From the NCBI RefSeq assembly GCF_011742925.1, contig NZ_WAEL01000006.1, forward strand, positions 248,001 through 312,000: a stretch of DNA of 64,000 bases, given 5' to 3'. The position numbers were made by a program, and so were the translations under genes. The stretch comes from Fibrivirga algicola. GTDB taxonomy: Bacteria > Bacteroidota > Bacteroidia > Cytophagales > Spirosomataceae. How positions within the stretch are numbered: position 1 is the stretch's first letter; each line of letters begins with the position of its first letter. Under the pieces are notes generated by a model. That model made no database searches, was not told where the DNA came from, and was given only the letters and a program-made list of their open reading frames with translations. Shown piece after piece: positions 7,700-16,878 of this stretch.

Positions 7700-9829
7700 T
7701 TACTTACTGGCTATTTCCTTCAACGTACCTACGCCCATATTCCAGAGGATGAACGAATAGATATCGGCGGTTTGCTCGATGTTTTTCTTCGTGTTGCTGG
7801 CACCATGACCTGAGTTTACATCGACACGGATCAGCATAGGGTTGGGGCCTTTGTAGGCCTCCTGCAACGTAGCCGCGTATTTGAACGAGTGGGCCGGTAC
7901 AACCCGGTCATCATGGTCGGCAGTCGTGATGAGCGTAGCGGGGTAATTCAGGCCGGGCTTAATGTTGTGAATCGGCGAGTAAGGGTAGAGGTATTTGAAG
8001 TCCTCGGCGTTGTCGGCGCTGCCGTAGTCAGCAATCCAGTTCCAGCCGATGGTGAACTTGTGAAAGCGGAGCATGTCCATTACACCCACTTGCGGAATGG
8101 CCACCCGGAACAAGTCGGGACGTTGGTTCATGACCGCGCCCACGAGCAGACCGCCATTTGAGCCGCCCCGAATAGCGAGCTTGGCCGATGACGTATACTT
8201 CTCCTTGATCAGGTATTCACCCGCGGTAATAAAATCGTCGAACACGTTTTGCTTTTTGGCTTTCATGCCCTGCTCATGCCATTTTTCGCCGTATTCGCTG
8301 CCGCCCCGCAGGTTGGCCTGTGCGTACACGCCACCCTGCTCGAGAAATGGGATCAGAAACGACGAGAAGGCGGGCGGTAAGCTGACGTTGAAGCCGCCGT
8401 ATCCATATAAAATGGTGGGGTTGCTGCCATCCAGCTTCGTGCCTTTCTGGTAAGTGATGAACATCGGAACCTTCGTGCCGTCTTTGCTGGTGTAGAAAAC
8501 CTGTTTCGTTTCGTAATCGGTCGGTTTGAAATCAACCTCCGGCGCCCGGAAAACAGTACTCTTCTTCGTGGCAATATCGTAGCGGTAAATGGTGGGCGGG
8601 AAGGTAAACGACGTGAACGTGTAGAACACGAACTTATCGTCGCGCTCGCCGCCGAAGCCGCTCGCCGTACCAATGCCGGGTAGCTGAATGTCGTTTTCCA
8701 GCTTGCCGTTCATGTCATATACGTACACCCGCGAGGTTACGTCTTTCGAATACTGCACGAATAGCTTACCGCCCGCACTGCCGGCGCTGGTTAGCGGCTC
8801 TGGTTTCTCCGGAATAAGCAGTGTCCACTTTTTCGTAGTCGTGCTGAAACGCATCACCTTGTTGTTGGGTGCATCAGCGTTGGTTTCGATGAGCAGATCA
8901 CCGCCGATGTTCTCAATAACGCCATATTGATCGTTAGTAATGTCAGACACCACCGGCTGGAAGGTCGACGCCTTAGCCGTAGCATCCAGGAAGTACAGCG
9001 CGTTGCCATCTTTGCCCTTTCCGCGATCACTAACCGTCAAAAACGCAAAACGCTCATCGTCCGACGTACCCAGGGTATGGAACCGTTGCGGATTCTTGGC
9101 GTCTTCAAACACCAGACGGTCGGCCGATTGAGGAGTATTCAGCTGATGGAAGAAAACCTGATGGTTCTCGTTCTTCGCCGCCAGGGCCGAGCCTTCGGGT
9201 TTTGGGTAGCGGCTGTAGTAAAAACCATTTCCCTGCCAAGCGGCGCCCGAAACCTTTACCCATTCCAGCTTTTCGGGCAGGTACTGTTTCGTCGCCATAT
9301 CCATGATCTGGTACTCCTGCCAGTCAGACCCGCCTTTCGACGTACCTACCACGGCGTATTTACCATCTTTCGACAGCGAGAATGCACCCAGGCGCGTGGT
9401 GCCGTCGGTAGACAGTTTATTTGGGTCGATTACCACTTCCGGTTTGCCATCGAGTCCTTTTTGCCGGTATAGCACTGACTGATTTTGCAGGCCGTCGTTT
9501 TTAGAGAAATAGAAATAGTCGCCTTTCCGCGAAGGGGCTGAATACTTCGGGTAGTTGTAGACTTTTTCGAGTCGGTCCTGCAATTGCTTCCGGTAAGGAA
9601 TCTTATCCAGAAATGCGTTGGTGACTTCATTTTCAGCCTTCACCCAGGCGGCTGTTTCAGCCGATCGGTCATCCTCGAGCCAGCGGTACGGATCGGCTAC
9701 GGTGGTGCCGTGGTAGTTGTCGACATGGTCGACTTTGCGGGTAACGGGGTACTTTAGTGACCCAGTCTGGGCCAGTGCGGCGGTAGTGCCAAGCATAAGC
9801 GAGAGGCCAATTAGGGGTAGTTTGTTCAT
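7700..9829 (-). CDS. Prolyl oligopeptidase family serine peptidase (S9A), exported
   Basis: Cleaves short proline-containing peptides, probably in the periplasm. The 709-residue product starts MNKLPLIGLSLMLGTTAALAQ, a signal peptide; the frame is open to 10000, but that extension would bury the signal. The N-terminal beta-propeller (DPYRWLEDD near the start is the family hallmark) is followed by an alpha/beta hydrolase domain with nucleophile motif GGSNGG (Ser557), DHDDRVVP (638-645) and GHGA (His675). Length matches the family. It is divergent from the DUF1207 gene and converges on the barrel gene. Confidence 0.95.
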   Translation of the reverse strand: MNKLPLIGLSLMLGTTAALAQTGSLKYPVTRKVDHVDNYHGTTVADPYRWLEDDRSAETAAWVKAENEVTNAFLDKIPYRKQLQDRLEKVYNYPKYSAPSRKGDYFYFSKNDGLQNQSVLYRQKGLDGKPEVVIDPNKLSTDGTTRLGAFSLSKDGKYAVVGTSKGGSDWQEYQIMDMATKQYLPEKLEWVKVSGAAWQGNGFYYSRYPKPEGSALAAKNENHQVFFHQLNTPQSADRLVFEDAKNPQRFHTLGTSDDERFAFLTVSDRGKGKDGNALYFLDATAKASTFQPVVSDITNDQYGVIENIGGDLLIETNADAPNNKVMRFSTTTKKWTLLIPEKPEPLTSAGSAGGKLFVQYSKDVTSRVYVYDMNGKLENDIQLPGIGTASGFGGERDDKFVFYTFTSFTFPPTIYRYDIATKKSTVFRAPEVDFKPTDYETKQVFYTSKDGTKVPMFITYQKGTKLDGSNPTILYGYGGFNVSLPPAFSSFLIPFLEQGGVYAQANLRGGSEYGEKWHEQGMKAKKQNVFDDFITAGEYLIKEKYTSSAKLAIRGGSNGGLLVGAVMNQRPDLFRVAIPQVGVMDMLRFHKFTIGWNWIADYGSADNAEDFKYLYPYSPIHNIKPGLNYPATLITTADHDDRVVPAHSFKYAATLQEAYKGPNPMLIRVDVNSGHGASNTKKNIEQTADIYSFILWNMGVGTLKEIASK

Positions 9830-9923
9830 GGGCGCGATTGAAGTTAGGCGTATAGCCCAAAGTTCGTTCATCCAGTACAGAAATGTGTAGTCGTGAAGAA
9901 TAAAATGCGCCAGTCGTTTTCGA

Positions 9924-9931
9924 TACCTTTG
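9924..9931 (+). promoter_or_regulatory. -7 promoter box of the DUF1207 gene
   Basis: TACCTTTG matches TAnnTTTG exactly, 23 bases before the chosen ATG at 9954. On the other strand GAACTTTG (9865-9858) is a one-mismatch -7 box for the oligopeptidase gene. Confidence 0.5.
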
Positions 9932-9953
9932 CTGTTTGTTTTCCATCGTCCGC

Positions 9954-10880
9954 ATGAGACTCGCTTTACTCATCAGTGCCTTTTGCTTTTTTTGCCTCAC
10001 AGCCCGGCCTCAGTCAGCGACCGATACAACGGCTTATCCGCGCAAGGAGTGGTTTCCTAAAAATCATCTGTTTGCGCCTATTCTGCTCGACCCCCTCGAA
10101 GCGCAGGTATATGGTAGTGCCCTCCCTTACTTTAATACGAGCGGCGAGCGGAAAGTAGGATTTACTGAAACCGACACCCGCGACCGCGACCTGAATCAGG
10201 GTACGTTTGTGCCATTTGCCTTCGGTTTTCATAAGCCGTTCTACCGCGTCACTACCGCACCGGGTCAGGCGCACGAGTGGGGGCTGGACGTTGGCTCGTT
10301 TACGCAGTTTCAGGTCTTCAGCGATACCACCCGCTTTGCCAAAAAGCCGGGGCAGGTGGTTTATAAGATCATCAACAACGACTATAAGCTTAGCTTCTGG
10401 TATAATCTCCGCAAAGGTCGCAACAGCTACCGGATTCGGCTTTACCACATCTCATCGCACCTCGGCGACGACTACATTGTTCGGTATCAGCTCTCGTATT
10501 ACACGCCCAATTCTGTTAACTACGAATTGCTCGATTTTACAGCTAGTCGGGACCTGCCAAACGGGCTGAGGGTATACGGTAATGCGGGTGTTTGCCTGCG
10601 TGGGCAGAGCGAGCGCGACCGATTCAATGTCGAAATGGGTGCGTATTACCGGCAACCAGGTAATAAACGACAGCGGTTGGTGGGTGGAATCGACGCTAAA
10701 TTCTGGCAACAAACCAATTTCCGGCCGGGTATTCACGCGGGAATTGGCTACGAACTAGGCCGGTCGACCCAGAACCTGACGGCCATGCTCGACATGTATT
10801 ACGGCTACCGTCCCTACGGCCAATACGAATATCAGACTGTTTCATGGGCCGGCATCGGTCTTTACTTTAACCCATTCTAA
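9954..10880 (+). CDS. DUF1207 family outer-membrane protein
   Basis: Exported protein of 308 residues with an N-terminal signal (MRLALLISAFCFFCLTARPQS). The family is recognised by the early FPKNHLFAPILLDPLEAQVYG motif region and the strand-rich remainder with many Tyr/Arg-ending beta hairpins (RIRLYHISSHLGDDY), which suggests an outer-membrane barrel. A TTG at 9936 would add six residues; the ATG at 9954 is preferred. DUF1207 has no established function. Divergently transcribed from the oligopeptidase. Confidence 0.75.
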   Translation: MRLALLISAFCFFCLTARPQSATDTTAYPRKEWFPKNHLFAPILLDPLEAQVYGSALPYFNTSGERKVGFTETDTRDRDLNQGTFVPFAFGFHKPFYRVTTAPGQAHEWGLDVGSFTQFQVFSDTTRFAKKPGQVVYKIINNDYKLSFWYNLRKGRNSYRIRLYHISSHLGDDYIVRYQLSYYTPNSVNYELLDFTASRDLPNGLRVYGNAGVCLRGQSERDRFNVEMGAYYRQPGNKRQRLVGGIDAKFWQQTNFRPGIHAGIGYELGRSTQNLTAMLDMYYGYRPYGQYEYQTVSWAGIGLYFNPF

Positions 10881-10885
10881 AACCA

Positions 10886-10985
10886 GTTTGATGATTGACG
10901 TTTGTTGTTTGATGTTGCGCTCCTATCGCAATCGGGTCATGATATAGCAACGCAGCCACAAACGACAAACCACAAACGGCAAACC
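10886..10985. repeat. Intergenic hairpin element, GTTTGNN heptads
   Basis: Left arm 10886-10920 reads as five 7-base units: GTTTGAT, GATTGAC, GTTTGTT, GTTTGAT, GTTGCGC. The right arm (about 10946-10985), reverse complemented, reads GTTTGCC, GTTTGTG, GTTTGTC, GTTTGTG, GCTGCGT. The arms pair imperfectly (about 70%). It fills the gap before purB. Confidence 0.7.
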
Positions 10986-10992
10986 CTCTTTT

Positions 10993-12324
10993 ATGTCTCT
11001 TACAGCTATTTCTCCCATCGATGGCCGCTACGCCAAACAGGTCACAGCCTTGGCGCCTTACTTCTCTGAGCTTGGCCTGATTCGTTACCGGGTACGTATC
11101 GAAATTGAGTATTTCATTGCCCTTTGCGAATTGCCCCTTCCTCAATTGGCCGGTGTAGACAAGGCGACGTACCCAGCCTTGCGTGCGCTTTATGAGCAGT
11201 TCTCAGAAGCCGACGCCGAGCGTGTGAAAACGATTGAAACCACCACCAACCACGACGTAAAAGCGGTAGAATATTTCATTAAGGAGAAGCTGAAAGGCCT
11301 GTCAGTAGAGCCATTTTTGGAGTTTATTCACTTTGGTCTGACCTCGCAGGACGTTAATAACACCGCCATTCCGCTGCTACTACAGGAGGCACTGACCGAA
11401 CAGATCGAGCCGACGTACCGGAAGATCTACACGCGGCTTCAGGAACTGGCTAACCAATGGGCCGACGTGGCGATGCTGGCACGTACCCACGGGCAACCCG
11501 CTTCACCAACCCGCCTCGGTAAAGAGTTACTAGTATTCTGTGAGCGGCTGGAGAAGCAACTGGGTATGCTGGCTAACGTGCCTGCGGCGGCTAAATTTGG
11601 CGGCGCTACGGGAAATTTCAACGCTCACAAAGTAGCCTATCCATCCATTGACTGGCAGTCGTTTGGCAACGAATTTGTCGGAAGCCTGGGCCTGGAACGC
11701 AGTCAGTTTACTACTCAGATTGAGCACTACGACATGCTGGCAGCCCTGTTCGACACTTACAAACGCCTGAACACGATCTTGATCGACCTCGATCGCGATA
11801 TCTGGACGTACGTGTCGATGAATTACTTCAAGCAAAAAATTAAAGAAGGAGAAGTCGGCTCGTCGGCGATGCCGCACAAAGTAAACCCGATTGATTTTGA
11901 AAATTCGGAAGGCAACCTGGGCATTGCCAACGCCATCTTCGAGCACTTGTCGGCTAAACTTCCTATCTCGCGCCTCCAGCGGGATCTGACCGATTCTACC
12001 GTTTTACGCAATATCGGTGTACCCTTTGCCCACTCGGTTATCGCCCTGAACGCGACGCTAAAAGGTTTGAACAAGCTGGAACTGAACCAGGCAGCGATCA
12101 ACGCCGATCTGGAAGCCAACTGGGCCGTGGTAGCCGAAGGCATTCAAACCGTGCTGCGCCGCGAAGGCTATCCGCAACCCTACGAAGCGCTGAAAGCCCT
12201 AACCCGTAAAAACGAAGCGATCACCGCCAGTACCATCAGCGAGTTCATCGATGGTTTAGATGTATCGGATGTTATAAAAGGAGAGTTACGTACCATCACA
12301 CCGTTCACCTATACCGGTGTGTAG
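10993..12324 (+). CDS. purB: Adenylosuccinate lyase
   Basis: Cleaves SAICAR and adenylosuccinate to release fumarate in purine synthesis. The 443-residue product starts SLTAISPIDGRYAKQV, which is typical of the E. coli-type PurB, and contains the fumarase-superfamily signature GSSAMPHKVNPIDFEN plus the THGQPASPT catalytic block. Length agrees with the family. It is preceded directly by a heptad hairpin element, with no clear ribosome-binding site, as is usual in Bacteroidetes. Confidence 0.96.
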   Translation: MSLTAISPIDGRYAKQVTALAPYFSELGLIRYRVRIEIEYFIALCELPLPQLAGVDKATYPALRALYEQFSEADAERVKTIETTTNHDVKAVEYFIKEKLKGLSVEPFLEFIHFGLTSQDVNNTAIPLLLQEALTEQIEPTYRKIYTRLQELANQWADVAMLARTHGQPASPTRLGKELLVFCERLEKQLGMLANVPAAAKFGGATGNFNAHKVAYPSIDWQSFGNEFVGSLGLERSQFTTQIEHYDMLAALFDTYKRLNTILIDLDRDIWTYVSMNYFKQKIKEGEVGSSAMPHKVNPIDFENSEGNLGIANAIFEHLSAKLPISRLQRDLTDSTVLRNIGVPFAHSVIALNATLKGLNKLELNQAAINADLEANWAVVAEGIQTVLRREGYPQPYEALKALTRKNEAITASTISEFIDGLDVSDVIKGELRTITPFTYTGV

Positions 12325-12375
12325 AGACATCCTTGCGTCTATCTGGCGTCAGTAACACTATAAAGAAAGCCCACC

Positions 12376-13179
12376 ATGAGTCACTTTCTTGAAATACTCA
12401 AAGCGCGTAATGAGGTGCTGTATTACCTGGGGCTTATTTGTTTAGCTGCCTCGTTGCTGTGTATCATATTCATCAGAGTGACACACACCGATGTGATGGG
12501 TATCAACGCGTGGTATAAGCCCTTGAAATTCTTCCTGTCAACGGCCATTTTCGTGTGGTCGATGGCGTGGTACACGGGTTATCTGGGTACGTCGGGTGCG
12601 GTGGTTTGGTATTCGTGGGGTATGGTGGTACTGTTTGCTTTCGAAGATGGGTACGTTGCCTTTCAGGCGGCACGGGGGCAACTGTCGCACTTCAACGTCA
12701 GCACGCCGCTTTACGCCGGTTTGTACAGCCTGATGGCGGTTGGGGCCATCGGTATTTCGCTCTGGACAGCCTATATCGGGCTACTCTTCTTCCAAACCGA
12801 TTTTCCCGATTTGCCCATTGCCTACGTGTGGGGTATCCGCCTGGGGCTGGTTATTTTCGTACTTTTCTCTATGCAGGGAATGGCTATGGGCGCCCGCCTA
12901 ACGCACACAATTGGCGGTGAAAACGGCAGCCAGGGATTACCATTAGTAAACTGGAGCCGAACCTACGGCGATCTGCGCATTGCTCATTTTCTGGGAATGC
13001 ACGCACTGCAAGTAATTCCCCTCCTGGCCTATTACGTGGTTCAAAACGTAAAAGCCGTGGTCGTAATCAGTGTTTTATACGGATTACTAACCACGGCTAT
13101 CTTTATACAGGCCCTACAGGGTAAACCGTTATTCGGGCAACGTACCCAGCCTACGACAAACGATAATCGGATAGGATAA
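12376..13179 (+). CDS. Integral membrane protein of unknown function
   Basis: A 267-residue protein with about seven hydrophobic segments (for example LGLICLAASLLCIIFI, WGMVVLFAF, LGLVIFVLFSMQGMAMG). I do not recognise a named family. A polar motif, RTYGDLRIAHFLGMHALQV (about residues 195-213), places Asp and two His within or near a membrane segment, suggesting a metal or haem site, but this is speculation. It follows purB by 51 nt and may be co-transcribed. Its 3' end overlaps a possible small gene on the other strand by 29 bases. Confidence 0.7.
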   Translation: MSHFLEILKARNEVLYYLGLICLAASLLCIIFIRVTHTDVMGINAWYKPLKFFLSTAIFVWSMAWYTGYLGTSGAVVWYSWGMVVLFAFEDGYVAFQAARGQLSHFNVSTPLYAGLYSLMAVGAIGISLWTAYIGLLFFQTDFPDLPIAYVWGIRLGLVIFVLFSMQGMAMGARLTHTIGGENGSQGLPLVNWSRTYGDLRIAHFLGMHALQVIPLLAYYVVQNVKAVVVISVLYGLLTTAIFIQALQGKPLFGQRTQPTTNDNRIG

Positions 13180-13267
13180 ACGCCAGACCCGGCAACACAT
13201 CCTCGTCATTGAACAGTTCGTGATAGAATTCGCAGGACTCAGTATCGTCAAGGCGAACGTTATCCAT
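13151..13267 (-). CDS. Possible 38-residue acidic small protein, overlapping the proC stop
   Basis: The ATG at 13267 overlaps the end of proC (AATGGATAA), a layout that fits translational coupling. The product, starting MDNVRLDDTESCEFYHELF and ending SDYRLS, is acidic. The stop at 13151-13153 lies inside the opposite-strand membrane protein gene. No family is recognised, and a chance reading frame of this length is quite possible. Confidence 0.3.
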   Translation of the reverse strand: MDNVRLDDTESCEFYHELFNDEDVLPGLAFILSDYRLS

Positions 13268-14063
13268 TCGACAACTCGGTGGCACGTACCTGCGCGGCGT
13301 GGATACCGGCTTGGAGCGTCTCCGACAGCGTACCTGCCTCGAACGTTCGGAGGGCGGCTTCGGTTGTGCCGCCTTTACTGGCTACGGCCTTGATCAGATC
13401 GTCGAGCGATTTGTCGGCGTTATTGATCAGGTGGTAGGATCCAAGCATGGTTTGTTTCACCAGCAGAGCCGCCGTGCCTTCATCAAAACCCATTTGCTTA
13501 CCGGCTTCCACCATGGCTTTCACCACATAATAAAAGTAGGCCGGGCCGCTGCCGCTGAGCGCCGTTACGGCGTCGAGCATAGACTCGTTTTCGAGAAAAA
13601 TAGAGCGCCCCGTAGCGTTGATCAGGTTCTCAACTTTACGCAAACTCGCAGCGTCCACTTCAGGCGAAGCTGTGAAGCCGGTTATACCCATACCGAGTAT
13701 TGCGGGAGTATTGGGCATCGCACGAATGACCATACGATGGCTCAAACGCTCCTGAATCAGGCTGATCGGAATACCCGCCATGATCGACAGAACCACCTGT
13801 CGGGGCTGAATCACCGCGCGTAGCTCGTCCTGCGCCGACGCAAAATCCTGTGGTTTTACCGACAGAATGATGAGGTCGCTCTCGCCAACCCGCGGGCCGA
13901 TGGTCTCAACCACAACACCTGCTTTTTCGGCACGCAGCGTCTCCGTCCGTTCGGCGCTTTTCTCGATCAGCGTCAGGTTCTCTTTTTTTACAAGATCGTA
14001 TTGTAGAAAGGACTTGGCGAACGCCATGCCCATGTTACCGCAGCCGAGGATAGCTATTTTCAT
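13260..14063 (-). CDS. proC: Pyrroline-5-carboxylate reductase
   Basis: Reduces 1-pyrroline-5-carboxylate to proline with NAD(P)H. The 267-residue product starts MKIAILGCGNMGMAFAKSF, the Rossmann dinucleotide-binding loop, and carries the C-terminal family signature around ALSGSGPAYFYYVVKAMVEAG and GTTEAAL. The open frame extends 30 codons upstream into the hairpin element, but family similarity starts at 14063. It follows the TlpA-like gene on the same strand, separated by a 44-bp-arm hairpin. Confidence 0.95.
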   Translation of the reverse strand: MKIAILGCGNMGMAFAKSFLQYDLVKKENLTLIEKSAERTETLRAEKAGVVVETIGPRVGESDLIILSVKPQDFASAQDELRAVIQPRQVVLSIMAGIPISLIQERLSHRMVIRAMPNTPAILGMGITGFTASPEVDAASLRKVENLINATGRSIFLENESMLDAVTALSGSGPAYFYYVVKAMVEAGKQMGFDEGTAALLVKQTMLGSYHLINNADKSLDDLIKAVASKGGTTEAALRTFEAGTLSETLQAGIHAAQVRATELSNG

Positions 14064-14074
14064 AAGGGTCTTTA

Positions 14075-14176
14075 AGTCTGGATAGTCGTAGAAAAGAGTG
14101 CAAAGTTTGGAAAGTCGCAAGAATACAAAAAGGCGACTTTCCAGACTTTGCACTCTTTTCTACGACTACCCAGACT
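14075..14176. repeat. Intergenic hairpin element, 44-bp arms
   Basis: Left arm 14075-14118 (AGTCTGGATAGTCGTAGAAA...) pairs with 14133-14176 with about two mismatches and a 14-nt loop. It fills the gap between two genes on the same strand, so read-through into proC must pass this very stable stem unless proC has its own promoter. Confidence 0.9.
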
Positions 14177-14182
14177 ATTAAT

Positions 14183-15316
14183 TTATTTCAACATTTCGGC
14201 CAGTTTCGCCTCCAAGGCGTCACCACGCAGATTTTTGGCGATGATTTTGCCGCTTGGGTCCAGCAGGAACGTGGCCGGAATAGCGCTGACGCCATACTGC
14301 TGTGCAGCAAACGACTGCCAGCCTTTCAAGTCCGATACGTGTGTCCAGGTTAGGTTATCGTTGCGAATGGCACGTACCCACGCTTCGCGCTTGCCAGGGT
14401 TATCGAGCGATACACTGTAGATCGCAAATCCCTTGTCTTTAAACTTGTCATACATCCGAACCACGTTGGGATTCTCGTTACGGCAGGGGCCGCACCAGCT
14501 GGCCCAGAAGTCGATGAGGACGTACTTGCCGCGCAGCGACGACAGAGCAACCGGCGTACCGTTCGTATCGGCCAGTGCGATTTCCGGTGCTTCTGAGCCT
14601 ACAGAAACGCCCCGTATACGGGCAATGTTGCCAACAAACGCTTTTGCATGGATGCTGTTCGGATTTTCCTTCTCGAAGCGACGAGCCAGCGTATCCAGCG
14701 TGGGGAAATCGGTTTCCGTACTCAGGAAGTTGGTGGCGTATAAGGCCGCCAGCGACGTACCCAGTTCAGGCAGCATGGCTTTTACTTTCTGCGTGTTCTC
14801 GCGCGAGGCCTCGTCGAATGTCTTTTCGATCTGGCTCATCGATTTGGCATCGTTGCGGGTTTGGGCTTCCTGATATGATTTCATCAAATCCTGGCCTTTT
14901 GCCTGCAAGTCGGTCTGCATCTGGTACAGCACCCGAAACTGGTCGTTCGTTTTGGCGCCGCTCATGGTTACTTTGGGCTTGGGTGTAGGAGCATTTTTCT
15001 CTTTGCCCTTAATGCCCGGCTCCACCAGCATCTCAATTGTCTCGCCTCCTTCCAGCAACACCGGTGTTTTGGTTGTTCCGTTGAGAACCACGATGTAAAT
15101 GTTACCACCGTCGGGTACGGCTGTTTTCAGCGAAAACCGTTTGTCTGCGCCAACCACCGCCGAATCGAGCCGCATGGCGGGGGCATTATTGGTTTCCAGA
15201 TACACTTTACTGCCCGGAACGGCTGTTTTAAGCAAACCAGCAACAGTGGCTTGCTTTTGAGCCTGAGCGGCCGTACCAACCAGCAGGAGGGCCAGACCAA
15301 GAACTACGTGTTTCAT
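14183..15316 (-). CDS. TlpA-like thiol-disulfide oxidoreductase with DUF4369-like N-terminal domain
   Basis: Exported or periplasmic thioredoxin-fold protein of 377 residues. Signal peptide about 1-19 (VVLGLALLLVGTAAQAQ), an N-terminal beta domain like DUF4369 (residues 22-110), a helical linker (115-235), then a TlpA/AhpC-type domain with WASWCGPC (Cys275, Cys278) and cis-Pro region AIPATFLLDPSG. This architecture is common in Bacteroidetes and is thought to reduce disulfides of envelope proteins. It follows gatB by 62 nt on the same strand. Confidence 0.9.
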   Translation of the reverse strand: MKHVVLGLALLLVGTAAQAQKQATVAGLLKTAVPGSKVYLETNNAPAMRLDSAVVGADKRFSLKTAVPDGGNIYIVVLNGTTKTPVLLEGGETIEMLVEPGIKGKEKNAPTPKPKVTMSGAKTNDQFRVLYQMQTDLQAKGQDLMKSYQEAQTRNDAKSMSQIEKTFDEASRENTQKVKAMLPELGTSLAALYATNFLSTETDFPTLDTLARRFEKENPNSIHAKAFVGNIARIRGVSVGSEAPEIALADTNGTPVALSSLRGKYVLIDFWASWCGPCRNENPNVVRMYDKFKDKGFAIYSVSLDNPGKREAWVRAIRNDNLTWTHVSDLKGWQSFAAQQYGVSAIPATFLLDPSGKIIAKNLRGDALEAKLAEMLK

Positions 15317-15378
15317 GTTTAGTTTCAGTTGACTTCTTCGACGAGTTTTGCCGGAAGTCGTTTAACGGGCAGCAAAAA

Positions 15379-16860
15379 TCAGCCCAACGTTTTAACCACT
15401 AACTGATTGACCAATTTAGGATCGGCAGATCCTTTCGACTTTTTCATTACCTCGCCAACGAACAGACCCAGCAGGTTCTTTTTCCCTTTGCGGTACTGCT
15501 CTACTTTGTCGGGCCAGGCGGCAATTGTCTCTTCTATTAACGATTGTAAGGCGTCTGTATTACGGTTCTGTAACAAGCCATTAGCGGTTGCCAGTTCAGC
15601 CGGGTTAGCCGTTGGTTGGGCTACCATCAGCCCGAAAATGGTTTGGGCGGCTGTCTGGCTTATTGTGCCATCGTCGATAAGGCGAATCAGCGCAGCCAGG
15701 GCACTCGCCGACACAGGAAACTGGCCGTCGCGGGCCATCCGTTCAGTGAGTTGCGCCTTCAGTGGGCCCATCACCCAGTTCGAGGCGGCTTTGAAATTGG
15801 GCGTCCCGGTGCAAACAGCTTCGTAGAAATCGGCCAGTTCGCGGGTGTCGGTCAGCAAGGCCGCGTCGTAGTCGGGCAAGCCGTACTGCGAGGTGAACTT
15901 GAGGTATCGCTCGCGAGGAAGGGCAGGCATCTGAGCACGGATCTCGGCCATCCACTCGTCGGAGATCACCACCGGCATCAGATCGGGGTCGGGGAAATAC
16001 CGGTAATCGTTCATGCTTTCTTTCTCGCGCATGCCCATTGTCTGGCCCGTAGCGGCGTCGAACGTACGGGTTTCCTGAATCAGTCGGCCACCCGCTTCGG
16101 TTACGGCTACTTGCCTGCTGAATTCACTGTCGACAGCCCGTTGCACGTTGCGAATTGAGTTTAGGTTCTTCACTTCCACCTTTGTGCCCAGTTCGGTGGC
16201 GCCACGCAGACGAATCGACACGTTCACGTCGCAGCGTAGCGAGCCTTCTTCCATGTTTCCGTCGCAAATACCGAGGTAGCGCACCAGCCGTCGCACTTCG
16301 GTCAGGAATTGTCCGGCTTCGTCGGCCGATCGCAGGCAGGGCTCGGTCACCATCTCAATCAGGGGTGTACCGGCGCGGTTGTAGTCGAGGCAAGTTGCCA
16401 TCGGGTCGGCATCATGGATGCTTTTGCCAGCGTCTTCTTCGAGGTGAATATGGTGCAGCTGAATAGTGGTATCGCGGACAACACCATCGAAGTCACGGGC
16501 TTTCACCAACACCCCGCCGCCCACGCAAATGGGCCCCTTATCCTGCGAGAGTTGATACCCTTTCGGCAGGTCAGGGTAAAAATAGTTTTTACGGGCAAAC
16601 ACATTGCGGCGGGTAATGTCGCTACCGCAGGCAATGCCCATTCTGACAGCATACTCCACTGCCACACGGTTTGCTTTGGGCAGTGCCCCCGGATGCGCCA
16701 GCGTAATGACGCTTACCTGCGTGTTCGGATCAGCCCCAAATGCGTTGGCATCGGCGGCAAACATTTTGCTTTGAGTCAGCAACTGGCAATGCACCTCCAG
16801 CCCAATCACGGCTTCGTATTGGGTTGTGGGTGTGTATACTACGGTCGATTCGGTTTGCAT
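15379..16860 (-). CDS. gatB: Asp-tRNA(Asn)/Glu-tRNA(Gln) amidotransferase subunit B
   Basis: Binds tRNA and carries out the kinase and transamidation steps with GatA and GatC. The 493-residue product shows the GatB signatures EVHCQLLTQSKMF, YPDLPKGYQLSQ, the DYNRAGTPLIEMV block and the conserved EGSLRCDVNVSIR region, followed by the C-terminal YqeY-like tail (KGKKNLLGLFVGEVMKKSKG). An exact -7 box sits 6 bases before the ATG, suggesting a nearly leaderless mRNA. gatC is 11 kb away on the other strand. Confidence 0.96.
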   Translation of the reverse strand: MQTESTVVYTPTTQYEAVIGLEVHCQLLTQSKMFAADANAFGADPNTQVSVITLAHPGALPKANRVAVEYAVRMGIACGSDITRRNVFARKNYFYPDLPKGYQLSQDKGPICVGGGVLVKARDFDGVVRDTTIQLHHIHLEEDAGKSIHDADPMATCLDYNRAGTPLIEMVTEPCLRSADEAGQFLTEVRRLVRYLGICDGNMEEGSLRCDVNVSIRLRGATELGTKVEVKNLNSIRNVQRAVDSEFSRQVAVTEAGGRLIQETRTFDAATGQTMGMREKESMNDYRYFPDPDLMPVVISDEWMAEIRAQMPALPRERYLKFTSQYGLPDYDAALLTDTRELADFYEAVCTGTPNFKAASNWVMGPLKAQLTERMARDGQFPVSASALAALIRLIDDGTISQTAAQTIFGLMVAQPTANPAELATANGLLQNRNTDALQSLIEETIAAWPDKVEQYRKGKKNLLGLFVGEVMKKSKGSADPKLVNQLVVKTLG

Positions 16861-16865
16861 TAGTG

Positions 16866-16873
16866 CAAAGATA
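16866..16873 (-). promoter_or_regulatory. -7 promoter box of gatB, giving a near-leaderless transcript
   Basis: TATCTTTG on the minus strand (16873-16866) matches TAnnTTTG exactly and lies 5 bases from the ATG at 16860. The transcript would start at or next to the start codon. The region further upstream is the GTTTGNN hairpin. Confidence 0.5.
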
Positions 16874-16878
16874 GCTAT

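Noticed and set aside
8927-9472. 181-residue open frame opposite the oligopeptidase gene
   Set aside because: Shadow frame inside the S9A peptidase coding sequence.
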